Shown here one piece after another: positions 46,758 to 60,084 of a DNA stretch of 64,000 bases (its first letter is position 1; every line of letters starts with the position of its first letter). Under the pieces are notes generated by a model, which had not been told where the DNA came from, did no database searches, and saw only the letters and a program-made list of their open reading frames with translations. The DNA comes from Brachycybe producta (taxonomy: Eukaryota > Arthropoda > Diplopoda > Playtdesmida > Andrognathidae), in NCBI GenBank assembly GCA_036925085.1, contig JAUPFP010000004.1, positions 1,254,001 to 1,318,000 on the forward strand. The letters run 5' to 3'. The position numbers and the translations under genes are program-made.

Positions 46758-48644
46758 TCTACAAAAATAAACATTACAAATTATTAAAAAAATTAATTAA
46801 TTAATAACTAAATGGAATTTAAAAAAAATAAAAACATCACATTAAAGTAGACATGTTAGTGAACATTTTAAAAAAAGTTTTATTTTTCTAAACCACTTAT
46901 TAAAAAAGTTTACGTCCTTTTTGTGGGGGCGTTTTTTTAGCCTATGGGATTTAACATGATTGATAAAAAACAAGATTTTCACACAATTTTAAAAAATAGA
47001 TTAAAACTTTAAAATTAAAATCTGGAAAAATCACATTATTAAATATACTTTAATGTGCATATAGCACTTTGAACTGTGAAAATTGGACAATTGGGGGCCA
47101 TTTTAGCGTCGAAATAAGAACAGTATACATTTTGTATTTTTGTAATTTTTCACTTAACAGGGGCCTTATGGACTTAAGTCTAGACGCCCCAGTTGGTGAA
47201 AATGGGAACTAGTGATTTTTTTATTAACATAACCGAAATCTAGTTTCTTAAAGGTATTTTCCTGTTGAAATCTTTTAAAATATGCTTTGGATGTCAGTTT
47301 GAATATGACCCAACTTTAAGCAGACAGTATTTTTTGAAAGATATCAACAAGAAAAATGCTATTTACAGATGAAGCTACCCTTCTAGTTTCTAAAACACTT
47401 TCTAGTTTCTCATGATTTTGCTCCTGAAGGACTGAATAATAATTTCAAAATCAGCTGTTTTTTTAAAGCATGTTAAAAGGTGTGCGTTTTTGTGATGATT
47501 TGATTGTGAATTATTGAGAAAAAGTGGGGGTGGAGTTTACAGTAGAAACTACAATTTTACTGGTAATCTCTATACAGGAGCAGCAGCAGCAGGCATGCCC
47601 ATTCTAGTCGATAGGAAATTTCTTCCTCTCTCTCTCTTTCTCTTTTTGCTTTCACTGTTTAGAAAACATCACGCGAACATTCATTGGAAAAGTAAAGCTT
47701 GAAGCTTTGCCGTTCGCTGTTTTACTTCATTCCTCTGTTTCTCTCTTTCTGTCTCTCATCTCTTGTCTTTCTTTCCTGCTATCATCTCTTGTCCTTTCTC
47801 TCGCTCTCTCTTTCTCTCTCGCTCTCTCTTTCTCTCGCTCTCGCTCTTTCTCTCTCTCTCTCTCTTTCTCTCGTGTCTTTTATCTCTCTTCAAAGATCAT
47901 CTTTATTCTACATTGAAGGATAGTGGATAAAAATTGAATGGATGAATGAATAATTTTTTTGTTTGGATATTAACCCTGGTTTCAGTGCAACTTTATCAAC
48001 CGGAGTTGATTTTTTTTGGCTTTCTAGTCTTCAAAGAAAACTCAAGTTTTTTTTTTTTTTTTAGTATTTTTTTTAGCTTTTTCCGTTTTGAAATTTTTCT
48101 TTTTTGACTTCCATCCGCGTTTTCTTTTCTTCAACAATGTTTTCTTTTGATGATGATGATGATGACGAGTAGAAAAAGAGAAAATATGAATGTTGCATAT
48201 ATTATTATTATGATTATTCTAGTCTGTAAGTTGGACGACACACAGCATGCCCACATGGAGATACGCGTAACATCATCTTTTTTTTCTGCATAAAATTTGG
48301 ATATGCATTGTTAAAAATTTATATAAAAAAAACAACAGAAAAGACATCATTATAATAATGTCATCACATGATTCTTTTTTGAGATGGAGTTCAACTTTCA
48401 TGTTTACTTCCGGTCACATCCTTTGATATTGAATGGGATTTCTGTTTAGTTTGAATTTTAAGAAGAGATGTTTTCAGGTAAAGAAAAACAAAACACTGTA
48501 GTTTTTGTTATTAATACGAAAAATTGCATAAAGTGCAAATTGTTAGGTATAGCCTCTACACTAATAATATATATATATATACCATTTATAATTATTATAA
48601 TTGGCAGCACATATGCAATTATTTCTGCTCGAAATCAAATTGCA

Positions 48645-48820
48645 TAATTACACAGTCATACATACTTCACTTAAACGAATACCTCTCGGAACGATACCTC
48701 GCTATAACGTAAGTTGAACAAACTCTTAGCTTTTGTACATTACATTTGGATTGACTCGGTTAACGAATAACGATACGATTTTCAGAAAACATCTTTATCG
48801 TTAAGTGAGGTTTGATATTT
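48645..48820. mobile_element. pogo/Tigger-like MITE remnant with AACCTCACTTAACGATAA-type end
   Basis: ACTTCACTTAAACGAATACC at the left and its rough inverse TTATCGTTAAGTGAGGTT at the right bracket a tract with ACCTCGCTATAACG. This resembles the CCTCGTTATAACGA internal theme of Tigger-type elements. Confidence 0.45.
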
Positions 48821-48967
48821 TTCATCATTGTTTTTGGCAAAATGCCTTAAGTTGCCCATAAATTTGCTTATTATTTAAAAAAAATGACTGAAGCCATTAT
48901 TCTGTATATTTTGTTGAAGCTTCTGATGAATTTATGACTAAAACAAGCAGAATTACAACTGTACAAT

Positions 48968-49512
48968 AAAAAAGACTGGTTAGAGGCTAGAGTTCTCTTA
49001 GAATTACCCTACAACAGATCTTTAAATATGGGGGCCGTATTACAGAAAGTAAACAAGACTGTCATATGACATTAAATTGTCATATCTGGTTCTTAACTTT
49101 GTAACCATCACAAAAGAAATTTACAAAATATTATTTTTAAGACAAATATTGTCATATGACATATTAACTGGTGTGCTAAATAACATGACAGTCATAATTA
49201 ATAGTGCACATGCAGTAGTGACATAACGTATGATTTGTCACAATTTTGTGCTTTCTGTAATGATGGCCCCATGGGGCCTCATTACATAAATTGTGTACGA
49301 CTATCATGTGACATTCAGTTGTCATATCTAGCTCATAACTTTATAACCATCACAAAAACAAATTACAAAATATGACTGCCATTGATTGGTGTACAACGTA
49401 TGATTGTCATAAAGTAAAAGCGTAAAAACAGTGACATCATAAGGTATGATTGTCATAATTTTATGATTATTTCTACAGTGAGGCCCCTGGCCTCTAACCA
49501 GACTTGTGTGTG
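48968..49512. mobile_element. GACTGGTTAGAGGCTAG foldback holding two nested MITE copies
   Basis: GACTGGTTAGAGGCTAGAG at the left and CTGGCCTCTAACCAGAC at the right are the outer arms. Inside lie two related elements (49031-49270 and 49273-49490), each with GGGGCC-type ends next to ATTACA, plus GTCATATGACATT and AACCATCACAAAA blocks. Confidence 0.6.
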
Positions 49513-49837
49513 AATGTAAAAAGCATAATTCTTTTTGCACTAATTAATATTAATACTATTAATAGCTCAAGTCATTTAGCTAATTGGTTTTTTTTTTGTT
49601 ATTATGTTATATAGGCATTTTTTTTATTTTCATAAATGTTTTTGGCCCTTATTTATTTCATAGGCTATTTTTAAGTGCTGAAAGCCCTGAAATAATTAGT
49701 ACAGCAGGTATTAATTTGAATGGTTTTTCACATGGATGAATAATTAACCATTTTTTTTTCTTTCTTTCAAACTGATTGAAATTGAAAAGTTAATTCAATC
49801 CAATTTATACTTGTAAGTTAATTGGCTTAGACTTTGA

Positions 49838-49838
<1 letters not shown>

Positions 49839-49901
<63 letters not shown>
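49839..49901. repeat. GA microsatellite
   Basis: About 30 GA units in intron 2; shorter GA/CT tracts lie at 31380-31409, 43569-43592 and 47796-47875. Confidence 0.95.
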
Positions 49902-49904
<3 letters not shown>

Positions 49905-50384
49905 TCGTAATTGCAATTACATTTAGAAAAGGGGGGAGAGTTATAAAAGTAGTCTCTTACTTTTCTAGTCTTGAGATTGATTGAAAGGATCTCTTTCTCT
50001 TCTTAATTTCAGACATAACATCTCATTAGTTTAAGTATTTACTCAAATTTTGTCTTTTATCTCTCAAGATTTCTGAATATCAATCTCAAAGGTGAATTAT
50101 TTCCTTGAAATTCATTCACCTTAAAATGAATTATTAATTTTATTATACAAAGACAGAACTTGAACAATTTGGAAATTTGGAAAATCAAAATTTAAAAAAA
50201 AAATGTACTTGAGTGGAGTAATTGAGTAGATTCCAAAAATAAGATCATAAATCCAAAGTTTCTTAGAAACTGGAGCAATTTATGATTTTTACGAATTAGA
50301 AAAACCATTAGTTTTAGTTATTTTCCATTCACACTAAGTGTCAGTTGTCACTATTTTTTTTTATAAGTCCAAAGGGGATCATCA

Positions 50385-50590
50385 CAAAAAAAAAGGTAAT
50401 GTGACTGTTGTATGACTTTAAATTGTCATGTGTAGCGCATAACCTTGTAACAAGACACTAAACCAAGTTACAAAACATCATTGTCATATAATATCTTTAT
50501 GACTGCCATTGATTGATGTAAAGCAGACATAAAAGTATTTTTTGTCATAAATGTTTTTTCTTCTATCCTATGGTGTGAGGCGTCTTGTAT
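50385..50590. mobile_element. Third relative of the nested 49-kb MITE
   Basis: It shares TGACTTTAAATTGTCAT, GCATAACCTTGTAAC and TATGACTGCCATTGATTG with the pair at 49031-49490. The ends are poorly kept. Confidence 0.5.
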
Positions 50591-50954
50591 CCATATCATG
50601 GATGTGATCGAGCGCCCTCTAGCTGAATGCAAAGTAATTTTAAAGAAAAGATTAATTTAACTTGTTGAAACTTTAGAAACTTTTTGTAAGTTTAACGTTT
50701 AAAAACAGTTTGTATGTCTCCTAATTAAGATTATTAATTATGCAGTTTTTTAAAAATTAATATTAATTATGCATTTATTAAAAATTAAATGCAACTTGTA
50801 TTTATGGTTAGATTTTTTGGAATAATAATTAATTATTAAATAAGTATATAAATAAAATGAATTAATTATAAATTAATTGTCAATAAGCCTCTTGACATGT
50901 TTTGTGAACAGCTGATTTTCAAATTCTATATTATTCCACATTTCATTTAAAGTG

Positions 50955-51240
50955 TTAGAAACTAAAGTGGTACCTGAATCGCATATCTTTCAAAATAAAC
51001 TTTTTTATAGTTAAAAACTAAAAAAAAAAGTCGTCTGCTTAAAATAGGGTTATTTTCAAACTGTCCATAACAAGCTTATTTTAAAAGATATCAATACATA
51101 AAATTGCTCATTAAATGATTGAGTTACCCCTTCTAGTCTCTAAAAGACAAGTTTTCATCTTCTTAATATTGCTACTGAAAGAGAATAACCAGAGTTCAAA
51201 GTGCGTTTACACTTTAAAACCACCTTTAATGAACTTTTAT
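50955..51240. mobile_element. TAGAAACTAG foldback family, second representative copy (intron 2)
   Basis: TTAGAAACTAAAGTGGTACC and TATCTTTCAAAATAAACTT are inverted as AGCTTATTTTAAAAGATATC and TGAGTTACCCCTTCTAGTCT. The extension AAAGACAAGTTTTCATCTTC to ACTTTAAAACCACC matches 44300-44355. Confidence 0.65.
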
Positions 51241-51715
51241 TAAATTTTAAAAGTTTATTATTGTAGTTCAAACCTAGCAACTATCATCATAGGTGGCGCT
51301 CGATGTTATTCATGAGTTTTGGCAACCACAAGTTGTAAACTTACTGACATAAAATTATAGGTATTTTCATCTGAGTCTGAAATAATTGTTTTTACATAAT
51401 TATAACATACATTATTTACATCTGTTACTTTTTAATTTCTTCTTACTACAAACATTGAACTTTTAGCTTTTCTCTTAATTATAAATTACTCTTTGGTTTA
51501 ATATTCATTTTTTTCTTACATGTTTTTTTTCTGGATAATTTTATTCGTTTTTTTTTTATCTCTCTTCCACTTTTTTTGTGCTTCTTCTATTTGTTTCTTC
51601 TTTCTTCTAAGACTTAATATCATTTTATTGCCGAAATTTCATCCTATTAAGTGAGTCACGAAACACAATACAAAACACATGTAAAATATTTATCCTTATT
51701 GCATCTCTCTATCTA

Positions 51716-51717
<2 letters not shown>

Positions 51718-51787
<70 letters not shown>
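51718..51787. repeat. TA microsatellite
   Basis: About 35 TA units preceded by CTATCTATCTA. Confidence 0.95.
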
Positions 51788-51794
<7 letters not shown>

Positions 51795-54282
51795 TATTCT
51801 ATTTATTAGATATCTTTTTATTTAGAAATCTACTCGAGAAATTCTTTTCTGAATAAAAAAAGACTAAAATTCACAAGAAATGAAACACTGGAATAAAATG
51901 TTTCTGTAATTTTTTCTTGAAAATGAAAATCAGATTAAATGTTTTTATAAAAACCAAAAAAAAAAAACATAAAGGATAAATACATAAGCAAAAATTAAGG
52001 AAAAAGTGAGCTAGAAATGATATTTTTTTCACTCGTTTTCTCAGGTTTAAATAAAATGAGGGTTGATATATAGTATATTTATATGTATTAATCAATATTA
52101 TGGGGTACTTTTTCAGTTTTCTCATTCTAATATTAAAGATATGATTGGGGTGGGTGGATAAATAGAATAGCTATATTAACTTATATACTGAGTGGGTTTA
52201 TATAGAAATGTGTGTAAGGAAAGGGGAACCCAAGAATAGATCTTGAGCTAACTGGGTAGTTAGTTGTCAAGGGTAACGGGTCCATCTATTCATTCAACAC
52301 ACTTTTTTTTTTGCGCAAGTGCAGAAAATTTTGAAATTGTTGTTTGAACTTTGCGGCAAAAAAAAATGTTGTGTACCAACTAGAAGTTGCGTGGGTGTAA
52401 AATGAGCTTTATGAAATACATATTCTGTATTATGTATTTTGTAAATATTACAGTATGTCCCAGTACTACTACTTGTAACTTTCCAGTCTATAATCAAAAG
52501 TGCATCTTGGTTAGCAAGCACAGTCCAAAGATTCAGCTTATATAGGTTAGGTTAAAACTGTCATGATTGTTTGCTCTGCGTGACAGTTGATTGCATTTAA
52601 TGTGCATTGGAAGCAGTTGTCATGCGACAAACGAACATGGCTGCTTTATCTTACATTTATAAAGAAAAAACCTTGCCAAAAGTCTATTTGCTGCAGAATA
52701 TCGCAGCAATTACATAAAATCATCATGTTTGAGGAGCTGGAGTTGATGGGTTAGTGGCCAGGTTTCCGTTCTGTATTTCTAAACGTGCTCTCTTCATTTG
52801 TATTATTGTTCTGGGTAAGTTTGTCACGTGCTGATAATTAAGGTGGTTTTGGACGCTTTTACAGCTGAAAGGGTACATTAGATTTCAACTAATTGGTGAC
52901 GAGTGTAGTTTGCCACCTATGGAGGTTGCAGGCGCCATCTACGTTGCAGTTACACAAGTATTTTTCTATGGAGCCCTCTTAAGAAAAACGGTCTTGTTGT
53001 GATAATGTATACTTCCGGCCAACTGAGTATATTCAGTAGCCGCATCTAGTGACCATAAGCTAAATATTATAATTTAAAATAGCTGTTTTGGCAATCTTAA
53101 AAAATGGTGATGGCGAGATTCATTAATAAAAAAAAAAACAATGTTACATTCACTCAATATAATCTCAAAAAATAAGAATGAAAGCAAAACAACTTTGTCA
53201 TTTACTATAAAAGATGTAGTTGTTTACATCCCTTAGTTATATGTAAGTTAATATGACACTTGAATGTAATGCTAGGTAGACATTAGTATGTTGTTGGGTT
53301 GAATGAAGTTGTCCTGGTGTTTTTCTTATGAGGAGGAATACCCACTGTTGTGTGCCTCACCACCACCATGACCATATTGGTTTCACTATTAAGATTTGTG
53401 TGTGTTTGCATTTGTTATCAATGTCTTTGGAATGGTTAGATCACTTTATTATGATGATGGGTTTTTTGAGGGGTGGGGGTTCTTCATAGGGTGAGTGAGG
53501 AAGAGATTGAAATAGTTGGCAATAAAAAGTTCGGTTTATTATGAGCGTTTTGGGAACGATTTCCGTTTTCAGGAATAATAGCCCACATTACTGAAACTAG
53601 GGTTTTTTTCTTTTTCTCCTTCATCTTTTTTCCTCAGGGTTTTTCAAGGTGTCTCCAATGAAAATAATTCAGCAATACTTTTGAAATGGAGTTTGTTGTT
53701 CTTGTTGTGCGTTTCACTTCATATAAAAATACACTTGAAATGGTGGGGAATCAATTCCCATCAAGTAAAATTATTTTAGGTGCTTGAAATAATTGAAATA
53801 AAATTGATTTTTGGATTGGAAAGTTGATGATGTTTTCGTCTAAAAACATCGTCATTATTGGCCAAACGTTTTTGCATAAAATGCACAATGGTTCCAATTC
53901 CCTTTTGGGTATACTATGATTTCAATATAAGTTTATATGTTTGTGCAATAGTAATTAGTTTATATAAAAAATAAAATTGCATAAAACACATGAATTGCAT
54001 TGCATAATGATTAGAAAATTTACATAACTTCACTTATTTTTTTGAAAAAAAATTCAATAAAGAGGATTTTTTAACCCATTTCGTTTTGATTTTTCATTTT
54101 CTGTTATTGCTTCTAACGGTTCTAAGACGAAATTAATTGTTAAATAATATACAATTTTCAATAAAATACGAACGATTTTCTTGCATATTTGCCATTTTTT
54201 GTGATATAATTTTGCATTTCTCTAAAATGCATTAATATTTTTAAAACAATTTGTAAAAAAAAATTCCATTTCTAAATTCGCA

Positions 54283-54366
54283 TTGTAATCAATAATATTT
54301 AAGGCAAACACTTTTATACGAATAAACTCGTTTAAAAGTGTTTACCTTAAATATTATTGATTACAA
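54283..54366. repeat. Near-perfect 84-base hairpin
   Basis: TTGTAATCAATAATATTTAA then GGCAAACACTTTTA pairs with its inverse ending at 54366 with a single mismatch (34-bp stem, about 16-base loop). It could be a very young foldback or a transcribed hairpin. Confidence 0.7.
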
Positions 54367-54769
54367 ATTTACTGAAATTTGTTTTTAGAGAATTAAATAT
54401 TTGAACATTAAATTGGCTGAAAGTTACTTTTTCTTTGGGTTTTTTTTTTCTTCATTGATTTTGTTTTTGTTGTAATTAGCTTATTTGTTCTTCTATATTT
54501 TTTTCTGTCTTACTTGGCGTTTCTTTACATGGAAAAACCACTTGAGTTTGAGTCTTAGTGATATATAAATCTGATCCATTTGGTATTTATTACAAATCTT
54601 AATCTTAATAATGGTGGTCATCTTGAAGATTCTGTTGGTTTTTTTGGTTATAATAAGTACTGTACAATGATATATATGGTGGCTGGGGTGAGCTTTTTTA
54701 TGAGCAGCTGATTTTTTTGAAATCTGGTTATAGTCTGCGTTTTAGAAGAGCAACAACTAAGGAGAAATT

Positions 54770-55290
54770 GATGTGTGTGTTTAGAAACTAGAACGGTATC
54801 TGAACCACTAAAACAGTATTCTTCATGTTACTATCTTTCAAATGAAACTTTTTTATGTAGACCAAAAATTAAAACAAAATATGGTCTGCTTAAGTTGGTT
54901 TTCGAGAAGCCAGACACACTTCTTGACAGGTGCAAAATGAAGAGAGATTGAATGTGTTTTAGAAACTAGAAGGGTAGTTTAATGTTTATTATGTTTCATA
55001 AATGAGGTTTTTATGTGAGTTTTTTTTAAAATTCGTCTATCAACAATGAAGTGATTGAACTACACTTCTAGTTTCTAAATTCATTTTATAAACACATTTT
55101 AATTTCTCTTAATTTTGCTCATGAATGACGGAATAATCAAAAGGTTATATTCAGTTTATTTTTTTTTTAAGTTTTTGACTAAGGTATTTACCATTCTAGT
55201 TTCTAACTAAGTTTCTAACAATTTTTCATCAGGGAAGTATTGCGAGTACGAGAGGCATTTACATTTCAAAACCACGTTAAGAAAACAAGT
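54770..55290. mobile_element. TAGAAACTAG foldback family, two abutting partial copies
   Basis: TTAGAAACTAGAACGGTATC (about 54780) and TTAGAAACTAGAAGGGTAGT (about 54960) each start an arm; CTACACTTCTAGTTTCTAAA (about 55062) and ACCATTCTAGTTTCTAACTA close them. Confidence 0.55.
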
Positions 55291-57304
55291 TTGTTAGAAA
55301 CTGAAATAGTTTGCGAATCTGCTAAATACTTATTACAGTATTTTCTTTTTTTTTTAAAAAAGAAGATATCAAAGTCACGAAGATACTTTTAGCAAATTCA
55401 TATACTGTTTGCTAAATAAATAAACTTTTAGTCTTGAGTTGCGTTGACCATTGTCAATGGTCATTGTTGTTTTATCTTATTTGAGGGACAATTGATTTAA
55501 TCCGGCTAATAAATAAGAGAGAAAATTAGGAAGCTTTAATAAATGATGATAATGAAAAACACTTGAAAAAGAGAAGGGAGTCTTGTGATTTTCTTCTGAA
55601 TGACCAAAGAGAGAGAATGTTTTCCATTTAATGGACAAGTGGGCTCCATTATTATTTCCTGTTTTGCCGAAACTACCAACCATTTGTGGGGAAGCTTAGT
55701 TAAGTTCGTTATCCATGCATCCTATGGGTGGTCAAGTTTTTAGTGTCGTCTATTCATTTATTCTACTACTTAAGGTTCTTTCTTTTCTTTTCTAAATGCG
55801 GTGTTTTCATCACATATTATGCCTTTCAAATTCAATTGAGCAACACTCATTTAAAGACTCTTTTCTTGAAGTCTTTTCTGTATTATTTACCATAGGGCCT
55901 ATATTAAGTATTCATCCAATGGGTTGGATTATTATTAATTAACTAACTTGCTTTTTTTTTTGTTTATTTAACTGCAATTCTACTCTAATAAAATAAAGTT
56001 TCGTATTGAAAATGTATTAAAAAGAACACATGATGCTTATAAAGGGTCACTTTCTCGTGACATTTACAGTGAGTGTGGCCTAAACTGTGATAAATTGTTA
56101 AAGAAAGACCTTTTTTTAAAGGTTCTTTTGTCTTTTTTTTGTTGATGTTGGGTGGGTGGATGGACATCATGAATTGTTATCAGTCGAAATTGTTCTTGAC
56201 AATTTGGATGACCAAATGGAATCAGTACAAATTTTTATGTCTCTCTATCTCTCTTTTCTCAGAAGAAACGGATTTTCTATCAAGATTTATTATTAACAAG
56301 GGGAAAAATCGAAACAGAAATCGACCTATAAAATTCAGAGGTTTTTTGTTCACTTTTTTTGGCGGCTGAAAATTATAAAATCTTATGATTTCAGAAATTC
56401 CTTTTGAAGTCCTTACTTAAGAGCTCAATTAAACACTCTGAAATGATATTTTTTGGAAGTTTTAGAGGACTCTGAAAAAAAAAGCTCTGAAATAGAATAT
56501 GGAATCCAGGGAAATGCAACACTGCAACGGTCAAGGGACCATGTGCAGCATAGGGATTTACACAATTGCTTTTGTTTTCAGAGGTTTCATTATGCTATAT
56601 AGGCTGCTAATTATTTTCTGAGTTCCATTTTGTGGAATTTAAGTTTTTGAAATATTTCTTCAGAGTTCTTTTTGCATTGAGCTCTCTAGGACCCTTAAAA
56701 TTACTGATTTATCAGATAATCGTGAACGAATTTTTGTACAAAAATTACTACTCAATGAAAATGGCCTTTTTTGCATATGTGTAAATGTTGGTTTTATGAT
56801 GCCAAGTGCTGCGTAAAGATGACCAAAGGTTCTTCGTTTTTTTGGTACGTTTTTCTAAAACATTGCAAATTCCTGTTTTAGTGATAGTTGATTTTTTTTT
56901 TCTAAGTCTAATCCAATCTTAACTGATAGATGAATTTCGATTTGAAAAGTAGTAAAGTGCTATGGAAAGCTGGACCCACTGACTGATACAAATTTATTAA
57001 TTATTAAAAATAATCTTTTTTTTTATTGATTTTTGAATTAGAAATATTTTCCATGTTATAATTTACATTGGGAATTTTTTTTTAAGAAACTCTTTGTTTT
57101 ATTTTTGATAAAACCGAAAAATCGCGGTTTTTGGGGGGTTTCGGTTTTTTTATCGAAAAATCGCGGTTTTCGGTTTCTGGTAAACCCAAATCCCAGTGTC
57201 TAGTCCCTTTATAATTGTGGCTTTTATCAATAAATTGAAATTTAAAGTTCAGCAAAACCCATTCAAGAACTTCATTCTTTTACAATGCAGTTTTAAAGTT
57301 GAAT

Positions 57305-57930
57305 ATAAACTAGAACAGTAGGCCATTGTGTTGAGCGTATTTTTATTGCTATATTTTTCAAAGTAAACCTTTTATTGCAGTTTGGAAATCATTTCTATGT
57401 GAAATTTGGCCATTTTCAACAGCTGACAAAATACTTTCTTTTTAAAAGTTTATTTTATTATCGTTAAAAAAGATGATAAAATACACTAACTGGTCATAAC
57501 TTCCTTTTTTTTTAGAGGAACTTCAAGTTTATTAGAAACTAGAGTGGTAAAGTTTTGTGCTGAAAGTATTTAAATTTCCATATTTTCCAAATATAAATTA
57601 TGAAATTTGATTATTTTCAAGCGGCCTTATAAAATGTTTTAATTTTAAAGATTATAAAATTTACATTAAAACTGTTCATAACTTCCTTCTTTTTTTTTAG
57701 AAGAAACTTGAAAAAATAATTTAAGGTTGATTAGAAACTAGGATGGTAAACGTTTTTGTTGGAAAAGTATTTTAAAAGTCTTTCAAAATATATTATAGCA
57801 AATTTGAAAATCATTTCTTCTAAATGAAATTTGGCCATTTTAAAAATGATATTAGAAAAAAAAAATGCTCTTAGCATGTTCATTTACCATTTCTAGTTTC
57901 CAACAAACTTTGATTTACTTAAATTTCATT
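57305..57930. mobile_element. TAGAAACTAG foldback family, three tandem-like partial copies
   Basis: AAACTAGAACAGTAG (57308), TTAGAAACTAGAGTGGTAAA (57533) and TTAGAAACTAGGATGGTAAA (57731) recur at spacings of about 200 bases, with GAAATTTGGCCATTTT between them. ATTTACCATTTCTAGTTTCC (57884) is the inverse. Confidence 0.55.
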
Positions 57931-58135
57931 TCATTGAAAGTTGTTAGAAATTATATGATTGCGTCAGCGATAATATTCTAAATATTCAGCCAATTTTTCA
58001 CTTATTTATGTCATATTTTTTTTTCTATTTTTGTGGTTTGTTCTGTCACTTTTGAAGTCAATAATAACAATCGATGAATAATCGGTTTTTTTTTTCTTCT
58101 GCGTCTCATATTTTTTTATTATTTTCTACAATTAG

Positions 58136-58315
58136 ATCGATTATCCTGACGTGCATTTGCCTCGTAGTGGACATCATCATCATCATCATCAGCAACAACA
58201 GCAGCAACAACATCGTCGTCGATCGTGCGTCAATATGAACTTGGACAAATTATTAATTCCTGGACAAGATGATTCGTCTTTGATTTCTTCAGACGGTTCC
58301 ATCGATCCGGAACAG
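58136..58315 (+). CDS. PDZ-GEF: PDZ-GEF exon 3: His/Gln-rich linker
   Basis: The exon has an ATTAG acceptor, a CAG|GTACAA donor, and 60 codons in phase 0 at both ends. It opens IDYPD, which continues LEPSEMLV exactly as V-V-D-Y does in the vertebrate proteins. It then runs through six His, seven Gln and three Arg codons (residues 13-29 of the exon) and a segment NLDKLLIPGQDDSSLISSDG rich in Ser and Asp. This is the disordered linker between the first nucleotide-binding-like domain and the acidic segment before the second. The CAT/CAG/CAA tract is a coding microsatellite and probably varies in length between individuals. The short exon-to-exon gap (158 bases) to the next exon contrasts with the huge introns upstream. 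Confidence 0.9.
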
Positions 58316-58473
58316 GTACAAAAATTACATTTTTTGTGTGTGTGTGTTTAATTTTGAGACAATTCTTTTGTTTTTATGTTATCGTATTTTGACATGAGAA
58401 TTGTGATTTTTCAGATTTATGTATTTTTTTTTCTCCTTCTCTTTTCTCTTTCGTGTATATGAATTATTTTCAG
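58316..58473 (+). other. PDZ-GEF intron 3 (158 bp)
   Basis: Short GT-AG intron with phase-0 borders and a TG microsatellite near its donor (58334-58348). Its ending TTTTCAG is a typical acceptor. Confidence 0.9.
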
Positions 58474-58710
58474 TTGTCTCTTGAGTGTCACCAACCGAGC
58501 AAACATGTCTACAACCTTCAACGAACTGAAATGTACCTGAAATCGAACCGTAACTCTCACAGTAGTGATACTTCGTCTGCTTATTCCGGATCGGACACTA
58601 TGCAGTCGGTTCATTCCTCTTCTCTCGAAGATCAGGAAGTGGATCTTTCTGGACTTATCGAGAGTGCCGTCGATTCGGACGAAGAAGAAGATCTCGCAGA
58701 ATCCATTGAC
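58474..58710 (+). CDS. PDZ-GEF: PDZ-GEF exon 4: Ser-rich and acidic linker before second cyclic-nucleotide-binding-like domain
   Basis: The exon has a TTTTCAG acceptor, a GAC|GTAAGT donor, and 79 codons in phase 0. It carries SHSSDTSSAYSGSDTMQSVH followed by VDLSGLIESAVDSDEEEDL. This parallels the HSGCS..SDSGSSS..D....ES...DLSGLPE.AVDSEDD stretch of vertebrate RAPGEF2/6, which lies just before the CLEKDP.DRT segment and the second cyclic-nucleotide-binding-like domain. This match is the strongest family evidence in the window. The downstream exon encoding the CLEK segment was not found before 64000. The full family proteins (about 1,000-1,600 residues) act as exchange factors for Rap1/Rap2 at membranes and cell junctions, so only about the first 189 residues of this isoform are covered. 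Confidence 0.93.
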
Positions 58711-60084
58711 GTAAGTGTTCTTCATTTTTTTTAAATAAATGTTATGGTGATTTGAGGATTTTGGAGCGTCTCTGAGTGAAGGTTTGAAACAAGCTGTTGA
58801 AAAGTTGTATTGTGGTTTTTTTTTTATTGCGGTTTGAAAGCAAATTGTGTTGTGGCAGGCAGTTAGTTAATCGTAACTGTGTGTCACTTTTCGCTTTGCA
58901 TCAAAATTTTTAAGCAAACGTTTGTCTTCGGAAACAGATGGAGAAAAGATGTTTGTTTATTTTACTAAGTGAAAGAGAAAACGGTTTTCTTTTTTAAAAC
59001 TGAATCTTAAATGAGCTTCCAGCTCTTTTTCTCTTTCATTCTACGCTACTAGAAATTGAACATTGTTGAAAAGCTTCCATATTTATGAATTATGACTGCT
59101 GGATAACATATGTGGCCGTAACTTTTGGAGGTTTTTTTTTTGGTTATATGAGCTTGTACTTTGAAGGAATCTCTTATAGTTTGAGGGGAGTTTTTGAGGC
59201 TTCTGTTGTTATGTGTTTTGTCACACGTTGTAAAAATGTATTCGATATTCTTTCTCTTTTGTTTATGTGTGTTTTGCATTTCATACATAAGAATCGCTGG
59301 TGGCGTATTCGTATTTGACGACTAGGTATTTTAAATATATATGAATCAAGGGTTTTCTCGTATTTTGTTATAGATTCGCATATGGATGGATGGAGCATTT
59401 ATTCAAGTGTCAGTAACTTAGCCCTTCTTCTGACTTGTTCTTAAGGGAAGCCCCCCCCCCAACAGTAATTTTTAGGTGTATAAATAAATTAAAAGTAAAC
59501 TTTAAAGAACTAACTTGAATGTGCCTTACTCGAAGTTGTTCTTGAAGTTAAAAGCAAAAGCTTAAAAAAAGAACTTAAGTTTAGAAATTTTTCAGACTTA
59601 GACAGTTTAGCTTAATTCAAAGAACATGAAGAATATTAATTAACTAGAATAACGCCCATACAAAGTACGGGAATCTAGTTGATAATCGTGCATGACGTAT
59701 TCCAGTGTTAGCTATAGGGTTACGGCGGTCGGTCGGTTCAACCAAATGATTTTTATTAGATTAATCGATTTTAAGAATGTTAATTTTTAGAATATGAGTC
59801 AAAGTTAGCAGAAAAATAGATGATTATGTGACTTCATGTACATAAAAAGTATTATATGATTATATCTTTCAAAATAAACTTTTTATACGATTTTTCTCGT
59901 CAATATTTAGTGAAAAATGATTATTCATTTGCAATAGAAAGTTTATTTTAAGTACTGTTCAAGTTTTTAACAAACTTTGATTTCTTCAAAGTTACGTCTC
60001 AAAATAAGCAATTTTTATTGAAACTGGAAAACTCCGTTTTTTTTTTTTTTACAAGAGTTTTTTTCTAGAGGTGTGTTCCATCAC

